64,000 bases of DNA from Agriotes lineatus (lineage: Eukaryota; Arthropoda; Insecta; Coleoptera; Elateridae), in NCBI GenBank assembly GCA_940337035.1, contig CALNHX010000266.1, positions 1 to 64,000 on the forward strand, in the 5' to 3' direction. Numbering within the stretch: position 1 is the stretch's first letter; each line of letters begins with the position of its first letter. Shown here in pieces: positions 43,808 to 55,298 of the stretch. A program made the position numbers and the translations under genes. The notes under the pieces were generated by a model. It saw only the letters and a list, made by a program, of their open reading frames with translations, did no database searches and was not told the origin of the DNA.

Positions 43808-44119
43808 TATAAAAAATACCCGGTTTTTAATTTTTTTGTCCGACTATGGACCACTTTGCCCTTCGCACAGTGGCGTATATGATATTTGTCGGAGATAATG
43901 GGCGCGTTCAGCCGGGACGCGTATTTCACATATGTCATGCAGATTCGCAACTGGGTGGAGATAAAACGCAACGTCCAATACGAGGCTCGGTGATGATAAG
44001 GTTGCACCGGAAACCAGTGAAAATATACGTTTTTTATAATATGAAGAGATAAATGCAAAAACAATGCTTTAACAGACCCTAATAAAACACTGTTTTCAGT
44101 GTTTAAATAGCCACATTAA

Positions 44120-44973
44120 GGCCCTGAACACACATGGATTTCGTATCCGAGATTCAGTATGCGGGATACAGAATCGCGGGCTGTGCAGACACGGCGACTG
44201 AATCTCAGACGCGGGCCTTCATTCACTTGCAGCGCAGTGCTGTTATGGACCTAGCATTGCTGTTCTTGGTTTGTGTCGAATTAGTCTGGATGTGCTGTAT
44301 TCAAGGACAGGGATTGGGCTCTACTAAGCCAATAAATTTTTCATTGTCAAATTATGTACGCTCTATGATCGTTGTATATTAAGGAACGCCCAGGTTATTC
44401 GATTTAAATAGAAGTTGGAAGTCTGGCTCGCAAAAGTAGGCGTGTTTGAACGGCTCCATATGCTCCAATGGTAAATCGGTATCCGAGATACAGAATTTGT
44501 TGCCGGCGCGGCGGCCGAATAGAACAGATAATGAAATTCTGCAGCTCGATACTGTATCTGTATCTGGCATAGCGGTATCTCGCATACAGAATCCAGGGCC
44601 TGGACGCGTATACTTTTGCGAGCCACAACACGCGATATCATATCATAGGCGTAGCCGATTTTCATCATCTTGTATTTAAATGGAATAATCAGTGTGTTCG
44701 TTACTATACAAAGATCATGGAGCGTACATTATTTGACAATTAAAAATTTATTAGCGTAGTAGAGCCCAATCCCTGTCTTTGAATACAGCAGATCCAGACT
44801 AATTCTACAGAAACAAAGAACAGCAATGCTAGGTCCATAACAGCACGACACTGGACTGTTCTCGCAAGTGACTGAAGGCTGCGTCTCACATACAGTCTCC
44901 GCGTCTGAACAGACCGAGATTCTATATCCCGCATACTGTATCTCGCATACGGAATCCTCGTGTGTCCAGGGCC
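44120..44973. mobile_element. Fold-back element (854 bp) with about 265-bp arms
   Basis: Ends GGCCCTGAACACAC and GTGTGTCCAGGGCC. The arms (44120-44385 and 44702-44973) match over most of their length, with shared segments such as GGACCTAGCATTGCTGTTCT and CAGGGATTGGGCTCTACTA. Each arm end holds internal repeats of a GATACAGTATGCGGGATA-like word. The middle has its own smaller inverted repeats (GCTCGCAAAAGTA and TACTTTTGCGAGC). Several short frames inside are by-products. Flanks TAA and AAA do not settle the duplication. Confidence 0.8.
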
Positions 44974-44985
44974 AAAGACATCACA

Positions 44986-45112
44986 GTAGATAATAGTAAT
45001 TTACGATACAAGTGCGTAAAGCTACTCTTTAGTCACGAGTGAGTGAGCGTTTTAAGCCACGCGAGTGACTAAAGATGCTTTACGCATGTGTATCGTACAA
45101 TATTTTATCTAC
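44986..45112. repeat. 127-bp snap-back hairpin
   Basis: GTAGATAATAGTAATTTACG and CGTACAATATTTTATCTAC at the ends, GTGCGTAAAG / CTTTACGCAT and TTTAGTCAC / GTGACTAAA inside. The loop is CACGAGTGAGTGAGCG...CACGCGAGTG, with two same-strand CGAG words. It lies 13 bp from the fold-back element. Confidence 0.85.
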
Positions 45113-45429
45113 GATAGAATCTAGAAAACACGGTAAATATAAAAAAAAATTAAATGTAAATTAAGATTACCAGCAACCGGTCGTAATTTTGCGTGTTTTA
45201 AACATTTTAAAACACGTTGCTACTGACAACGTGCCTAATGAAATCTTTTAAACACGTTACTACTGACGACGTAAACTAATAAAAACATGTTATTAAACAG
45301 TCGTTTTACAAACTTAAAACTGCCAACTAGAAGGCAATTTTACATACTGTCGTAGATAAAAACTAGTGTTTGTATTTCGCGGGCAAAATGAGTGTTCTTT
45401 GGCGCACTTAAATGACAAAAAGTAGTACT

Positions 45430-47680
45430 AGTTGAGTTGCTGACTCTGAAATGTTAAGTTTAAATAGTTTTTTAGGCTGGTGGTAGCAGAAAACATAAGC
45501 AATATAAAGCATCTCTGTCTATTAGGACGAAAAAACAAAACCAGTTCACAAAACACAGCGGTCCATATATTAAGGATATACTGGTCACAAAAATACAAAT
45601 CAACTTCACTCACAGTCATTCATTAAAAAATGCAGAAGCTTGGTCTTTGCTTAAAACAACTTCAGAAACCAAATATTCTTTTCTTCAATACTTTTCAGAT
45701 GGTAGACATAATATAGTTTTATGTATTTATTTGTTTTTTTAGAGATGGTCCTAAGCTTGTGTTATTCAATTGATAATTACATTCTGTTATTTGATATTGC
45801 TTCAGGAATGTGACCTGCTGCAGCTATACGCCACCACAAGTCATTAATGATGGCAAATGGTATAGAGCCATTAGCTGACAGTAGTAACAATCCTCCATCC
45901 CAATGGGTGTATGTGCTTCAGAACGTTTGGAAAAGAATCACTTCGGTGGGTTCACTCCAGGGCCAGACTTTTTACGTATGACCTACGAACCCTTTGAGTT
46001 TATACAACATGAAAAAATTATACTTTTGTAAATTACTTGATTTTATTTACTTTCAGATTAGCTAATGGAAAAAACTCCTGGAGGAACACCACATGGTATC
46101 AATTCATGCAGATCAATTTGTCTTACGCATTGTAACACCAATAATACAAAGAAATCTAAAATCACTGAAAACAAAAGAATCTTTTCTTTTTGGATACAAG
46201 TAGTTCCTGTGATCAGTTAAACGGTGCTTTAACTATTGTGTCTGTGGCCACAAAAGCTGGAGCTGTTCCTGTAAGAGTTTTTACGTATTCGTGGAAGCCT
46301 GGATAAAAATAACTATACAGCTGGTCTGCAGGAATTGAAAACTGGGTGGGCTGATGATAGTCCATCCTTAAAAAGTGCTCTCCATTCTGTCTGGCCAGAG
46401 GTGAGGCACTTTTGTCAGTTTCATGTGCTTCAATCCTTGTGGCAGTAGTTGTCAGATAGTAGACATGTGATAAAAAAGGATGATAGGAAGCCATTAATGA
46501 CCTTATTTAGAAAGACAATGTATGCCACTGATGAAGCAAAAGCAAAAATTCATACACTAATCACTGAAACCAGCACAAATTACAGTAATTTTGTCCAACA
46601 TGCATCTGCTTTATTTCAAAGGGGCGTTGGGGGGTGCAGTGCTTATCGAATTGGTTTGAATACACAAAATAATGATACTAGCAATTATGCAGAAGCTTAT
46701 TTTCGCATTGCTAAGCATATTATGCTAACAATGTTGAAAGCGTATAATCATATAGCTGTTCTCCATTATATCACAGTAGAGTTGGAAAAATATTACAGCT
46801 TAAGGTTGTTAAGATGCTGCATTTGGAAGACTAAAAAAGCCCTATTTGATTTTCAAGAAACATCAAGGCAAGGGTATTGTCCAGTGTGATCCTGAGGCTG
46901 TACAGCAAGTGCCATTACATAGTTTTGTGTAAAATCACTTCATGATTCAACAAAAACATATTATATTGAAAGTGATATTGGCACCTATAGCTGGAAGTAG
47001 AGGAGCATTTTGTACGCACCAAGCAGCAGTGCATATCAAATTTGATCAGTGCTTTCCAAATTCCCCAGAATTATCTGCCAATGACAAGTTTTTGCTGTAC
47101 AAGATGGCTGTTGGTGCTACAGGGGAAACAAAGCAGAGCTTTTTTGCATCAATGATGAAACCTGGTGACAAGCCACAAACTGATAATACTACCCCAGAAA
47201 CAACATAGACCTCCAGCGAAACCCATACAGAAATTACTTCACTAGAATGTGCCAGACCCGTCTATTATACTTCTCAATTCAATGGTTAGTTTGACCGGAT
47301 GAAAGAATTATTTAGCAGCAATGCGAGTGATTCAGGGTTGATGAAGGCTGTAAGTAATTTCTTTCACAGACTAAAGAAAGTTCAAACGCCAATGTAGTTG
47401 TATAACTTCGTGAACCGCGATAAGAGTGATAATAAGAGAAAAAAAAGTACCTCAGCAGAAGAAGGGAAGAAGCCACGCGTGGGTGTGGTCATCAAAGATC
47501 AGGGCTACCACCTAAAGAAGAAAATTCGAGGGCTGAAGAGAACCAATTCTCTAAGAATTAATGTTGATGCTAAACAACAAAATGAAAAAAGCCATGGAAT
47601 TAGGGCACTGAGAATATTTTTTGTTTTTTTATTTATTCAGTTTAAAAAAATATGTTTGTGTAAACTACCTACTGATTAAA
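45430..47680 (+). pseudogene. Mutator-like (MULE) transposase with SWIM-type region
   Basis: Broken coding in order: YKASLSIRTKKQNQF and FTHSHSLKNAEAWSLLKTTS (45510-45700, the region after the DNA-binding finger); FVLRIVTPIIQRNLKSL (about 46110); CDQLNGALTIVSVATKAGAV (catalytic-core start, about 46210); LQELKTGWADDSPSLKSALH with FCQFHVLQSLW (second catalytic segment, about 46330-46450); LMTLFRKTMYATDEAKAKIH, GLNTQNNDTSNYAEAYFRIA (the E-containing block) and LKAYNHIAVLHY (46449-46889). Next is GAFCTHQAAVHIKFDQCFPN, a remnant of the SWIM zinc finger whose first cysteines are lost, and a basic C-terminal tail (47398-47600). MULE transposases cut and paste DNA. Frameshifts and stops make this copy dead. 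Confidence 0.72.
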
Positions 47681-48535
47681 TTGGTAATTTGTATTTTTGT
47701 TCCATGTTTTAAGTAGTGTATCTTTTTCTATATTCAATTTTATATTGTATTATATTTTTATTTTTGATGGGCGATATTCAATTTTTCCAGCCCTTACCTT
47801 AATTGTTCTTTAATATCTGCTTCTGAACCCTCATGTCGTTGCAGTTGCTACTGCTGCTGATGATGATAGTATTGGTCAAATATGTCATAAAAGTATTATT
47901 TATTTATTTATACTCATTACAAAAAAAAACGACAATAAAATATAATTATAGCTTTTTTTGGCCACATGAGTCCACGGCTTGTGTGTGGCACAGGGGAAAA
48001 CAATTGTATGATAAGTGATATAAATTGTTGAAATAATTAAAGTAGATATTGCTTAATAATATTACGAGTAAGTAAATATGCTGAAATATAGCGAAACAAA
48101 TGAATAAATTAGATAGTTTCATATTGTAGTAGTAATTAATTGATCATAAAATGCAGAAGGTTGTTTTTTTGATCCATAATTTTAATTTTTAATTTGAAAG
48201 TATTTACAGATTGATAATGGTTGATAGTTATGACGATTAAATTATATAATTTGGAGCATAAGTAACTTGTATGTTTTTGCGAGGTCATCTTAAAAAGTTA
48301 TAGGTAGTACAAGGTAAATGACTGTTAGTAATAACGCCCCCCCCCCCCCCCCCCCCCCCCCCCGCCTGTTATTCCATATCTACTTATTGACTGTACTATA
48401 ACAAAGTAGGCCAGTTTAAATTGTGCTGAATTTAATATTTTTCAATAATTTAAATTTATAGTTTTCCTTAATTTTACAACTAGTTCATCAACATGACATT
48501 TTCACTTTAAATTAGAATCAATATACAGGATGGAT
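47681..48535. other. AT-rich gene-free stretch with a poly-C run
   Basis: No gene; short frames show no motif. The notable feature is the homopolymer run listed next. Confidence 0.6.
48337..48363. repeat. Uninterrupted run of 27 C
   Basis: A 27-base C homopolymer in a very AT-rich context. On the minus strand this is poly-G. Length may be affected by sequencing or assembly. Confidence 0.9.
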
Positions 48536-49810
48536 TAAAAATTGCGCATTTTACTTCAGGTAGAGCGATTCTTTGATTAATTCTGAGTCGAAAATCTTAA
48601 TACTAAAATGTTGAAGTGGTCTTAATGAGCTCTCACGAGCGGTAGATAAAAAAGATGTTTTTTTTTCAGGTAAAGTACCTTTTCTCTGTTTCAAATATGT
48701 GAAAGTATCGAGAAGGAAATTTGTTCAAAATGTAAAATTATGGTCGCATGCAAAGAAATATTGGCCTACTTTTATGAAACCGTGTGTATTAGATGAAGTA
48801 AAGGGTGTTTTTTTTTAGAGGCGGAGAACTTTAAATTGAAATAAAACACAGAATTTTTTTTAATATCCATGAAATTGGCTTTATTTGAAAGATAATTTTA
48901 TGGCATTTATGTTTGAATATGATTTCGGGCATGGGACCGCCGCGGCTGGCGTGTACATGACGTAATCTGGAGGTCCAATTTTCACACACCTCTTCGCAGT
49001 AAATCAGTAAAATCACTATAACCGCGTCGAATGTTGGCTTCCAAGTGCTCAATTGTTTCCGGTTTATCGACGTAGAGATGCGACTTTACATATCCTCAAA
49101 GAAAATAATCTAACGGCGTCAAATCACACGAAAGAGGTGGCCAGTTAACAGAACCATTTTCGTGGATCCATTTTGTGGATCTGTTAACTGGCCACCTCTT
49201 TCGTGCGATTTGACGCCGCTAGATTATTTTCTTTGAGGATATGTAAAGTCGCATGCCTACGTCGATAAAACCGGAAACAATTGAGCACTTGGAAGCCAAC
49301 ATTCGACGCGTTATATTACCGAAATACAGCCTGATTTACTGCGAGAAGTGTGGGTAAAAATTGAACCTCCAGATTACGTCATGTATACGCCAGCCGTGGC
49401 CGTCACATGCCCGAAATCATATTCAAACATAAATGCCATAAAATTATCTTTCAAATAAAAACCAAATTCATGGATATTAAAAAACATTTTTTCTGTGTTT
49501 TATTTCAATTTTAAAGTTCTCCTCCTCTAAAAAAAACACCCTTTAACTTTTGTGGTTTCATAAAAGTAGCCCGATATTTCTGAAATTTTTAGATAGGACC
49601 ACAATTTTTACATTTTGAAATAACTTTCCCTTGATGACACTTTTGACGTATTTAGAACAAAAAAGGTACTTTACCCCTACCCGAGAAAAAAGTATTTTTC
49701 TATCTACCGCTCCTGAGGACTTATGAAGACCAATCCAACATTTTAGTATTAAGATTTTCGAATCAGAATTAATCAAAGAAGAAAAATGTGCCATTTTTAA
49801 ATCCACCCCG
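48536..49810. mobile_element. mariner-like palindromic element with a nested hairpin in its loop
   Basis: Ends CAGGATGGATTAAAAATTGC and, inverted, CGGGGTGGATTTAAAAATGG, with TATA outside both. The outer arms (48536-48795 and 49550-49810) match each other and the partial copy at 14315. At the loop, in the word GATGAAGTA, a second foldback (48801-49543) is inserted with TA on both sides. The copy at 14.3 kb has GATGAAGTACTTTTGTG uninterrupted, which shows the pre-insertion state. Confidence 0.85.
48801..49543. mobile_element. 743-bp foldback derived from a mariner-like transposon end
   Basis: Ends AAGGGTGTTTTTTTTTAGAG and the complementary TCTAAAAAAAACACCCTT with TA duplicated. Arms of about 365 bp (48801-49165 and 49180-49543) are close to identical around a loop of about 15 bp. 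Both arms derive from the 3' end of a transposase gene: on the minus strand 49052-48831 encodes VCENWTSRLRHVHASRGGPM and PEIIFKHKCHKIIF, the C-terminal tail motif (ASRGGH-x-EIIF) of insect mariner-like transposases. The structure is a head-to-head duplication of one element end. Confidence 0.88.
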
Positions 49811-49817
49811 TATATTC

Positions 49818-50395
49818 CTAAGATCATCAAGTTGGGAAAGCCAAACCAAACATCAGATATAACGCTGAGAAGACTCGGCTGGGCAGCCTTCGGACAAATG
49901 AGTAATATCTTGAAAAACAAAGACGTTCCAATAAGCCTAAGAAAGAAAAGTGTTTGATACCTGTATCCTTTCTGTACTAAGATATGGAATGGAGACAATG
50001 ACATTAATTAAAAGGTCAGCTGAAAAATTGAGAGTTGTACAACGTGCTATGAAGAGAAGGATGCTAGGTATCAACTTAAGAAAGAAAATTAAAAACATCG
50101 AAATAAGAAACAAAAACGAAAGTTACAGATGTAATTGAAAGAATCGTCAAGCTAACGTAGAGCTGGGCAGGGCACATCGGCAGTGGTCAGAGGAATGGCA
50201 AATCCGCATAGTACAGTGGCGTCCTAGAACAACAAAGAGGAGCGTGGTTAGGACCCAGACAAGGTGGGTCGATGATATAAAACGGATAGCAGGGAACACA
50301 TGGATACTAACAACAAACGATCGAGTGAATGGCGAAAACTAGGGGAAGCCCTACGTTCCGGAATGGACAAGAGACGGCTGAAGAAAAAGAAGATA
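49818..50395 (+). pseudogene. Non-LTR retrotransposon C-terminal tail
   Basis: Across frames: TSDITLRRLGWAAFGQMSNI, VFDTCILSVLRYGMETMTLI, KLRVVQRAMKRRMLGINLRK and, further on, RAGQGTSAVVRG-like and RWVDDIKRIAGNTW with RVNGEN. This is the post-RT region of the insect endonuclease/reverse-transcriptase LINE group, which ends in the GHVAR...GRP..RW.DDI tail. The RT itself is not present (5' truncation). Multiple frameshifts. Confidence 0.75.
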
Positions 50396-50893
50396 TATTC
50401 CTAAATATAGTATTTTATTAGTAGCGAAAATTTTATGTGAACATTGATAATTAGCTCTGTTCTTTTCAATACAGGTCAATGAATGTATATTTATTTCATC
50501 AACTTTATTCTCAGGCGTTGGGGGTTAAAGAGAAGAATAGAAAATTAGTTTTATTTTAGATTTAGCGATAAGCTATCAAGATCAAGTTTCTGCTTAATAA
50601 TTTCCATGCAATTCTCCACTTCACTAACCACTTCATCGAAAAGCAATTGCATTATCATCAGCAAATGATATTATATTACAGTCTAGGTTCAGTAAATTAA
50701 ATACTATGGGCTGCACATAGGGAATAGAGTCCCTGTATATATAATAAGTTAAGGGTTGGAAAATGTGCGATGCCCGTTTTTTGCCCGTTTTTTATTGGTT
50801 GGATCCAATCTCATGGAGTATATGTTTTTACACAATTTGACAATTCGTTTTTAAAGTGAATAAGGAAATTCTAACTCTATTTGATGTCACTAT

Positions 50894-53268
50894 GACAGGT
50901 TGCTCAGCAGTTAATTGCAAAAATAGATCAAATCAGGGCTTTTCTTTGCACAGGTTTCTCAAAAAATAGAAATTGAAAAAAATTTGGTTGGAAAACCGCA
51001 AAATCGTTAAGTACAGTGATGGATCTCGCTTGTACAATCGGCATTTCACGGAAGACCAATGGAGACCAATGGCTAATTGGTATTAAAAGTAAAACCCTTA
51101 AACAAGACGCGATTCCCACATTATTTGGAGTTAATTCTCAGGAAAATGAATTTCAAGACAATATTATTGAAAGATTTCAGGAAATTTCAGAAGATGCAGT
51201 TCCACATTTTAGTGACAACAATATTCATGAGCTCCAAAATAGTATAAAAGTGTATGAAGACCTAGTGTCAAGGCTTCAGAAGAAGATTAGTGTTTTAAGG
51301 CATAGTAATAAAATTTTGAGCAATAAACTATCAAAAGGAAAGAAAACGCAAAAATAAAAATTTTGAAAATATTCTCAATTTTGATCAAATTAATGCTATT
51401 CAGCGCAATACCAAATGCTTTATTCCATTGTCTAACAAAACTGTTATGACAGCATTACAACTCAAATTTACTTGTGGAACAAGTGGTTACAATAGCTTAT
51501 TAAAGCTAACATTACCATACCATTCAGTGCGAACACTAAATAGAAAATTAGAATGTTTAAAATTTGAAAGTGGAATTCTGCAGGATGTCTTTAAATTTTT
51601 GAAAATTAAAGTAAATTATATGAATGACTTTCAGAAAGAGTGTATAATTACTTTGGACAAAATGGAATTGAAAAAGTGCATCGATTACTGTGTATCTTCT
51701 GATAAATTTCTTGGACACAACTCTCCCAAATCATACTGGTATTGCTAGTGCTTTAGTGATTATGTTAGCTGGAATTACAAGTCGTTGGAAGCAAATTGTA
51801 GGATATTATTTTACTGGTAACACAACAGATGGATCGGTCTTATGTGATATTATTCGAGAAGTTATTCACTATTCTAGTAATATTGGTTTAAAAGTTAATG
51901 CAGTCACTACAGATATGGGTTCTAGCAACCAGGCTATGTGGAGAACATTTGGTATAGTTGCAGGAAAATATTCAAAAACCGTAAATTCTATTCAAAATCC
52001 AACTGATAATTCGGAACGTTTGTATTTTATAGCAGACATCGCACATTTGTTTAAGAACATAAAGCATTGTTTAGTTATAAACAAAGTAATTGAAATACCG
52101 CAAAATCTACAAGAGCAGTTTGGTTTACCTACTAATATAATAAATCTTAAACACATACAAAATCTGGGAGAGTATCAACATGATGTGGAATTAAAATTCG
52201 CTACTAAACTAAAATCTGAACTTCTTGATAACAAAAATCATTTTGACAAAATGAAGGTGTCGAATTCTTATGTTATTCACCACGACGCGACGTAAGTACT
52301 GCACTAAAATTTATCGCCGAAGAGGATGATCTTTTAACAACTGCTTGGTTTGTCGAAAATATCTTTAGATGGTTTAAACTACTTACGTCGCGAAAGTCCG
52401 GTTGTGGCTTTGAGCAAATATGATATTAGAAAATACAATGAAACTATAAATTTTCTTCATTTGATTGAATTGAATTGGAGAAAATAAAAATGGAAATCGT
52501 ATTTGGAAACCTATTCAAACAGGTGTTATTTTGTCAACAACATCAATACTAGATCTACAGAATAAATTTCTAAATTTGAAGCGCCACAGCTTTTTACTTA
52601 CAAGTAGGTTTTCACAGGACTGTTTAGAAAATGCATTTTCCGAACTGAGATCTAGACAACCATTACCATCTCCATTGCAGTTTCAACAAAACTTGAAACT
52701 TCTTTGTGTAGGGCAATATTTAACTACGTCAAATACACCACCCAGCTATGAAGCAGATGATCGTGAATACTTAAATGGATTTTTAGATATTATCTCCGGA
52801 ACAAACGAACGAGAAGAAGAAAATATAAGTACTTGTTTAATGGACAGTCAATATTTCAGAAAAGAGAAGCTGAGTAATAGGGTGGAGAACATTTTGTATA
52901 ATTATGCTGGGTATATATTGCAAAAACTAAAATTACAACGGGCTTGCAAAAATGTGTTTCATCACTGGGCTCTAACAAGTTAGTGGATGGAAGTTTCTCT
53001 CGTTTCGTTAGGTTAAGGGAATTCCGACCAGAAAAATTGAATTATGTAAATTATACAACTTTTGAGCTATTTAAAATTATGGAACAGATACTTCGTAGCT
53101 TTAGAAATTCATTGAACATAAATGATAATAGTTTTAGGTATATATCAAAATTTTTAAAAGATAACATTAAAAATAATGCCGAGGTTATAAAAATTGTCTA
53201 TCCCGATTGCCATAAGATCAAGGAAAAGTTAATTAACCGTTTTGTTACATTCAGGCTAAGAATTTAAT
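50894..53268 (+). pseudogene. P-element/THAP9-type transposase, near full length but frameshifted
   Basis: A THAP domain starts at 50894 (MTGCSAVNCKNRSNQGFSLH); C-x4-C is present but the C-x2-H site reads YNRHF, so one Cys is lost; DAIPTLFG closes the domain. A coiled coil follows (ELQNSIKVYEDLVSRLQKKI). The catalytic region holds TALQLKFTCGTSGYNSLLKL, CIITLDKMELKK (first Asp; the usual Glu after it is Lys), GITSRWKQIVGYYFTGNTTD, AVTTDMGSSNQAMWRTFGIV (second Asp) and YFIADIAHLFKNIKHCL. The C-terminal part (52531-52983) has SRFSQDCLENAFSELRSRQP (third acidic residue) and DDREYLNGFL. The remaining tail to 53268 is in other frames. Frameshifts occur at about 51060, 51350, 51700, 52290 and 52980. 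Ends of this element were not located. Confidence 0.85.
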
Positions 53269-53679
53269 GTACAAAAATTAAACATATTTATTTTATGGCG
53301 GCAAATTTTAATATTTCACATATGGAATACAATACAATATGTTGTTTCTATGGAACCACTTATTTTTTCAAATGTCGAAAATTGAAATATGAATAGATTA
53401 AGTCACCTTTAAATCTGAATTGAAAACTTAAATGTTATTCCAACAATCAAAATAGTTATAGCACTTATTAGTACTCTGCTTCTGCTTGTTAAAAGTATTG
53501 AATATAAGCCATAATGTTATTTATTTATTTAATTTTAACTTGTATTTCAGGGTATAAATACCCAATTACAAAACAGTTTTATCTTAACCAGACAATGAAC
53601 ACCTGCACGATCAAGCACTACTCAATTCTTTGCACATTAAGAGATTGGATGCATTGCCATAGTAGCCCCGGTATAGTAT

Positions 53680-54870
53680 CTAAAGCTCAGTACTGACGTG
53701 AGCATTTTTACGGGCACGAACGGTTTGCGCGTAAAATTGCTCTAATCAGTCTCTTCTTCTAATGCCTATCCATTTTTTATTGGATGTTGGCGACCAGATT
53801 TCTAAATAGCTCCTTGTCCATTGCCGTGTTGGCAAGCTCTCCGATTGTCCTCATTCCGGTCCATTGTCTCATGTTTCTTGCCCAAGACGTCTGTTTTCTG
53901 CCTATGCTTCTTTTGCCTTCTATTCTTCCCTCTAGGAACAACTGCAGAAGGCTGTACTTTTCATTTCGCATGATGTGTCCAAGATAGGCAGTTTTCCTCT
54001 TCTTTATTGTAGCAAACAATTCTGGGTCTTTGCGCATTCTTGCTAATATTTCCTCGTTGGTAACTCGATTGGTCCAAGGTACTCTCAGGAGTCGTCTGTA
54101 TGTCCACATCTCGAAGGCTTCAATTTTATTAATCATGCTTGTTTTCATAGTCCACGCTTCCATTCCGTATAGTAATACCGATCACACGTAACATCTGGTA
54201 TAACGCATTCGCAGCTTCAAGGGCAGGTCTCTGTTGCATAGGATATTACTATATTTAATAAATGTTGTTCGTGCCATTTCTATTCTTACTTTTATTTCCC
54301 TATCCGGATTCCAGTCTGCATGCAGCCAACATCCAACATATTTAAGTTTTTCTACCCTTTCAATAGTTCGGCATTCGATTGTAATTGTGGCATTTGCATA
54401 TGCTTGTTTGCTTCTGCTAATAATCATAAATTTGGTTTTATTTGCATTTATACTCAATCCATACTTTTTACTGCATTCATTCAGTCGCGTGGTCATGTTT
54501 TGAAGTTCCTCGATATTATTTGCAAGTAATACGGAATCGTCAGCGTATCTTACGCTACAAATTGGTACCCCATTTACTTTTATACCCATGTCTTGGTCCT
54601 CGAAGACTTCGTTGAAAATTTCCTCTGAGTACAGGTTAAGCAACAGCGGAGAAAGCACACATCCCTGCCTTACTCCTCTGCGAATGTGAATATTTTCAGT
54701 GTTAAGGTGTTGCGTACTTACGTGTGCCAGTACCAGCCCGACTTTGCGTGCGCTTACGCGGCAACACGCACGAACGCAATCCATCGCTTGTCGGTTTTAT
54801 GGCGCACGAACGTGTGTGCGCGTAAGCCGTTCGTGCGCGTAAAAATGCTCAAGTCAGTACCAAGCTTTAG
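53680..54870. mobile_element. TIR element containing a LINE fragment
   Basis: CTAAAGCTCAGTACTGACGT on the left and, inverted from 54870, CTAAAGCTTGGTACTGACTT on the right; both continue GAGCATTTTTACG(G/C)GCACGAACGG. The arms are about 50 bp. The interior is almost entirely a minus-strand LINE fragment, so a LINE piece was inserted into, or captured by, this element. A clear flanking duplication was not found. Confidence 0.7.
53777..54784 (-). pseudogene. LINE reverse transcriptase, 3' half (endonuclease-RT group)
   Basis: Minus strand 54784-54182: VSTQHLNTENIHIRRGVRQG, CVLSPLLLNLYSEEIFNEVF, VRYADDSVLLANNIEEL (YADD catalytic box), INANKTKFMIISRSK and VEKLKYVGCWLHADWN. After a frameshift near 54170 the post-RT tail continues in 54163-53777: MEAWTMKTSMINKIEAFEMW, TYRRLLRVPWTNRVTNEEIL, KRKTAYLGHIMRNEKYSLLQ and GKRSIGRKQTSWARNMRQWT. 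It is both 5' truncated and frameshifted. The RT core keeps its catalytic box. Confidence 0.85.
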
Positions 54871-55298
54871 AGTCTAATAATATCGTCGTTTTTTGACACA
54901 TAAGAAGCATGGTATTGTTTTTTGCAGCCTTAAGGGATAAGGGTTAAACAAGCTGTGCATGTAACCATTGGCACCCATAAGCTTATCACTATCGTTAACA
55001 GTTCAGGTCTTCTTGTTATCGCCGAAACTTTCTAGCTTTCACTCCACACTCACCGTGTAGGTACGTCGAGAAAATATTCTACTAAATTTTAAAATGGTTA
55101 GATGTTTTTCATGTAAGAATAAAAAGTATCCGTGTTTTCAACTGCCAAGTAAATTATGTGTTCGGCTATATGGGTTGAATTTTTACAAGAATATTGTGGT
55201 ATTAATAAACAGTAAAAAACTACGTTTCACGTTAACTACATTTTTATGCAGATATCTCTAAAATTACAGACTATACAGCCTTATCTAAAATCAACTTA

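Larger units (their letters stand above)
35826..43870 (+). mobile_element. pogo/Tigger-type transposon carrying nested elements
   Basis: Candidate ends are CAGGGTATAGGGTAAAGTGG on the left and, read inward from 43870, CTGTGCGAAGGGCAAAGTGG, followed in both by TTCATAGTGGG / TCCATAGTCGG. The same CATAGTGGGA word recurs inside at about 37120 and 43360 (subterminal repeats). The transposase frame is DDE_1 type. Nested inside are a TIR element (36114-37018), a CXC-gene element (38485-41319), an unidentified block (41776-42958) and a mariner-like MITE (43472-43807). The expected TA duplication at the ends is not evident. Confidence 0.6.

Noticed and set aside
44134..44679. Several ORFs of 68-101 codons
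   Set aside because: They occur on both strands of an inverted repeat and mirror each other; they are by-products of the fold-back.
46213..46494. Minus-strand ORF of 93 codons
   Set aside because: Antisense of the MULE transposase segment containing LQELKTGWADD; no independent motif.
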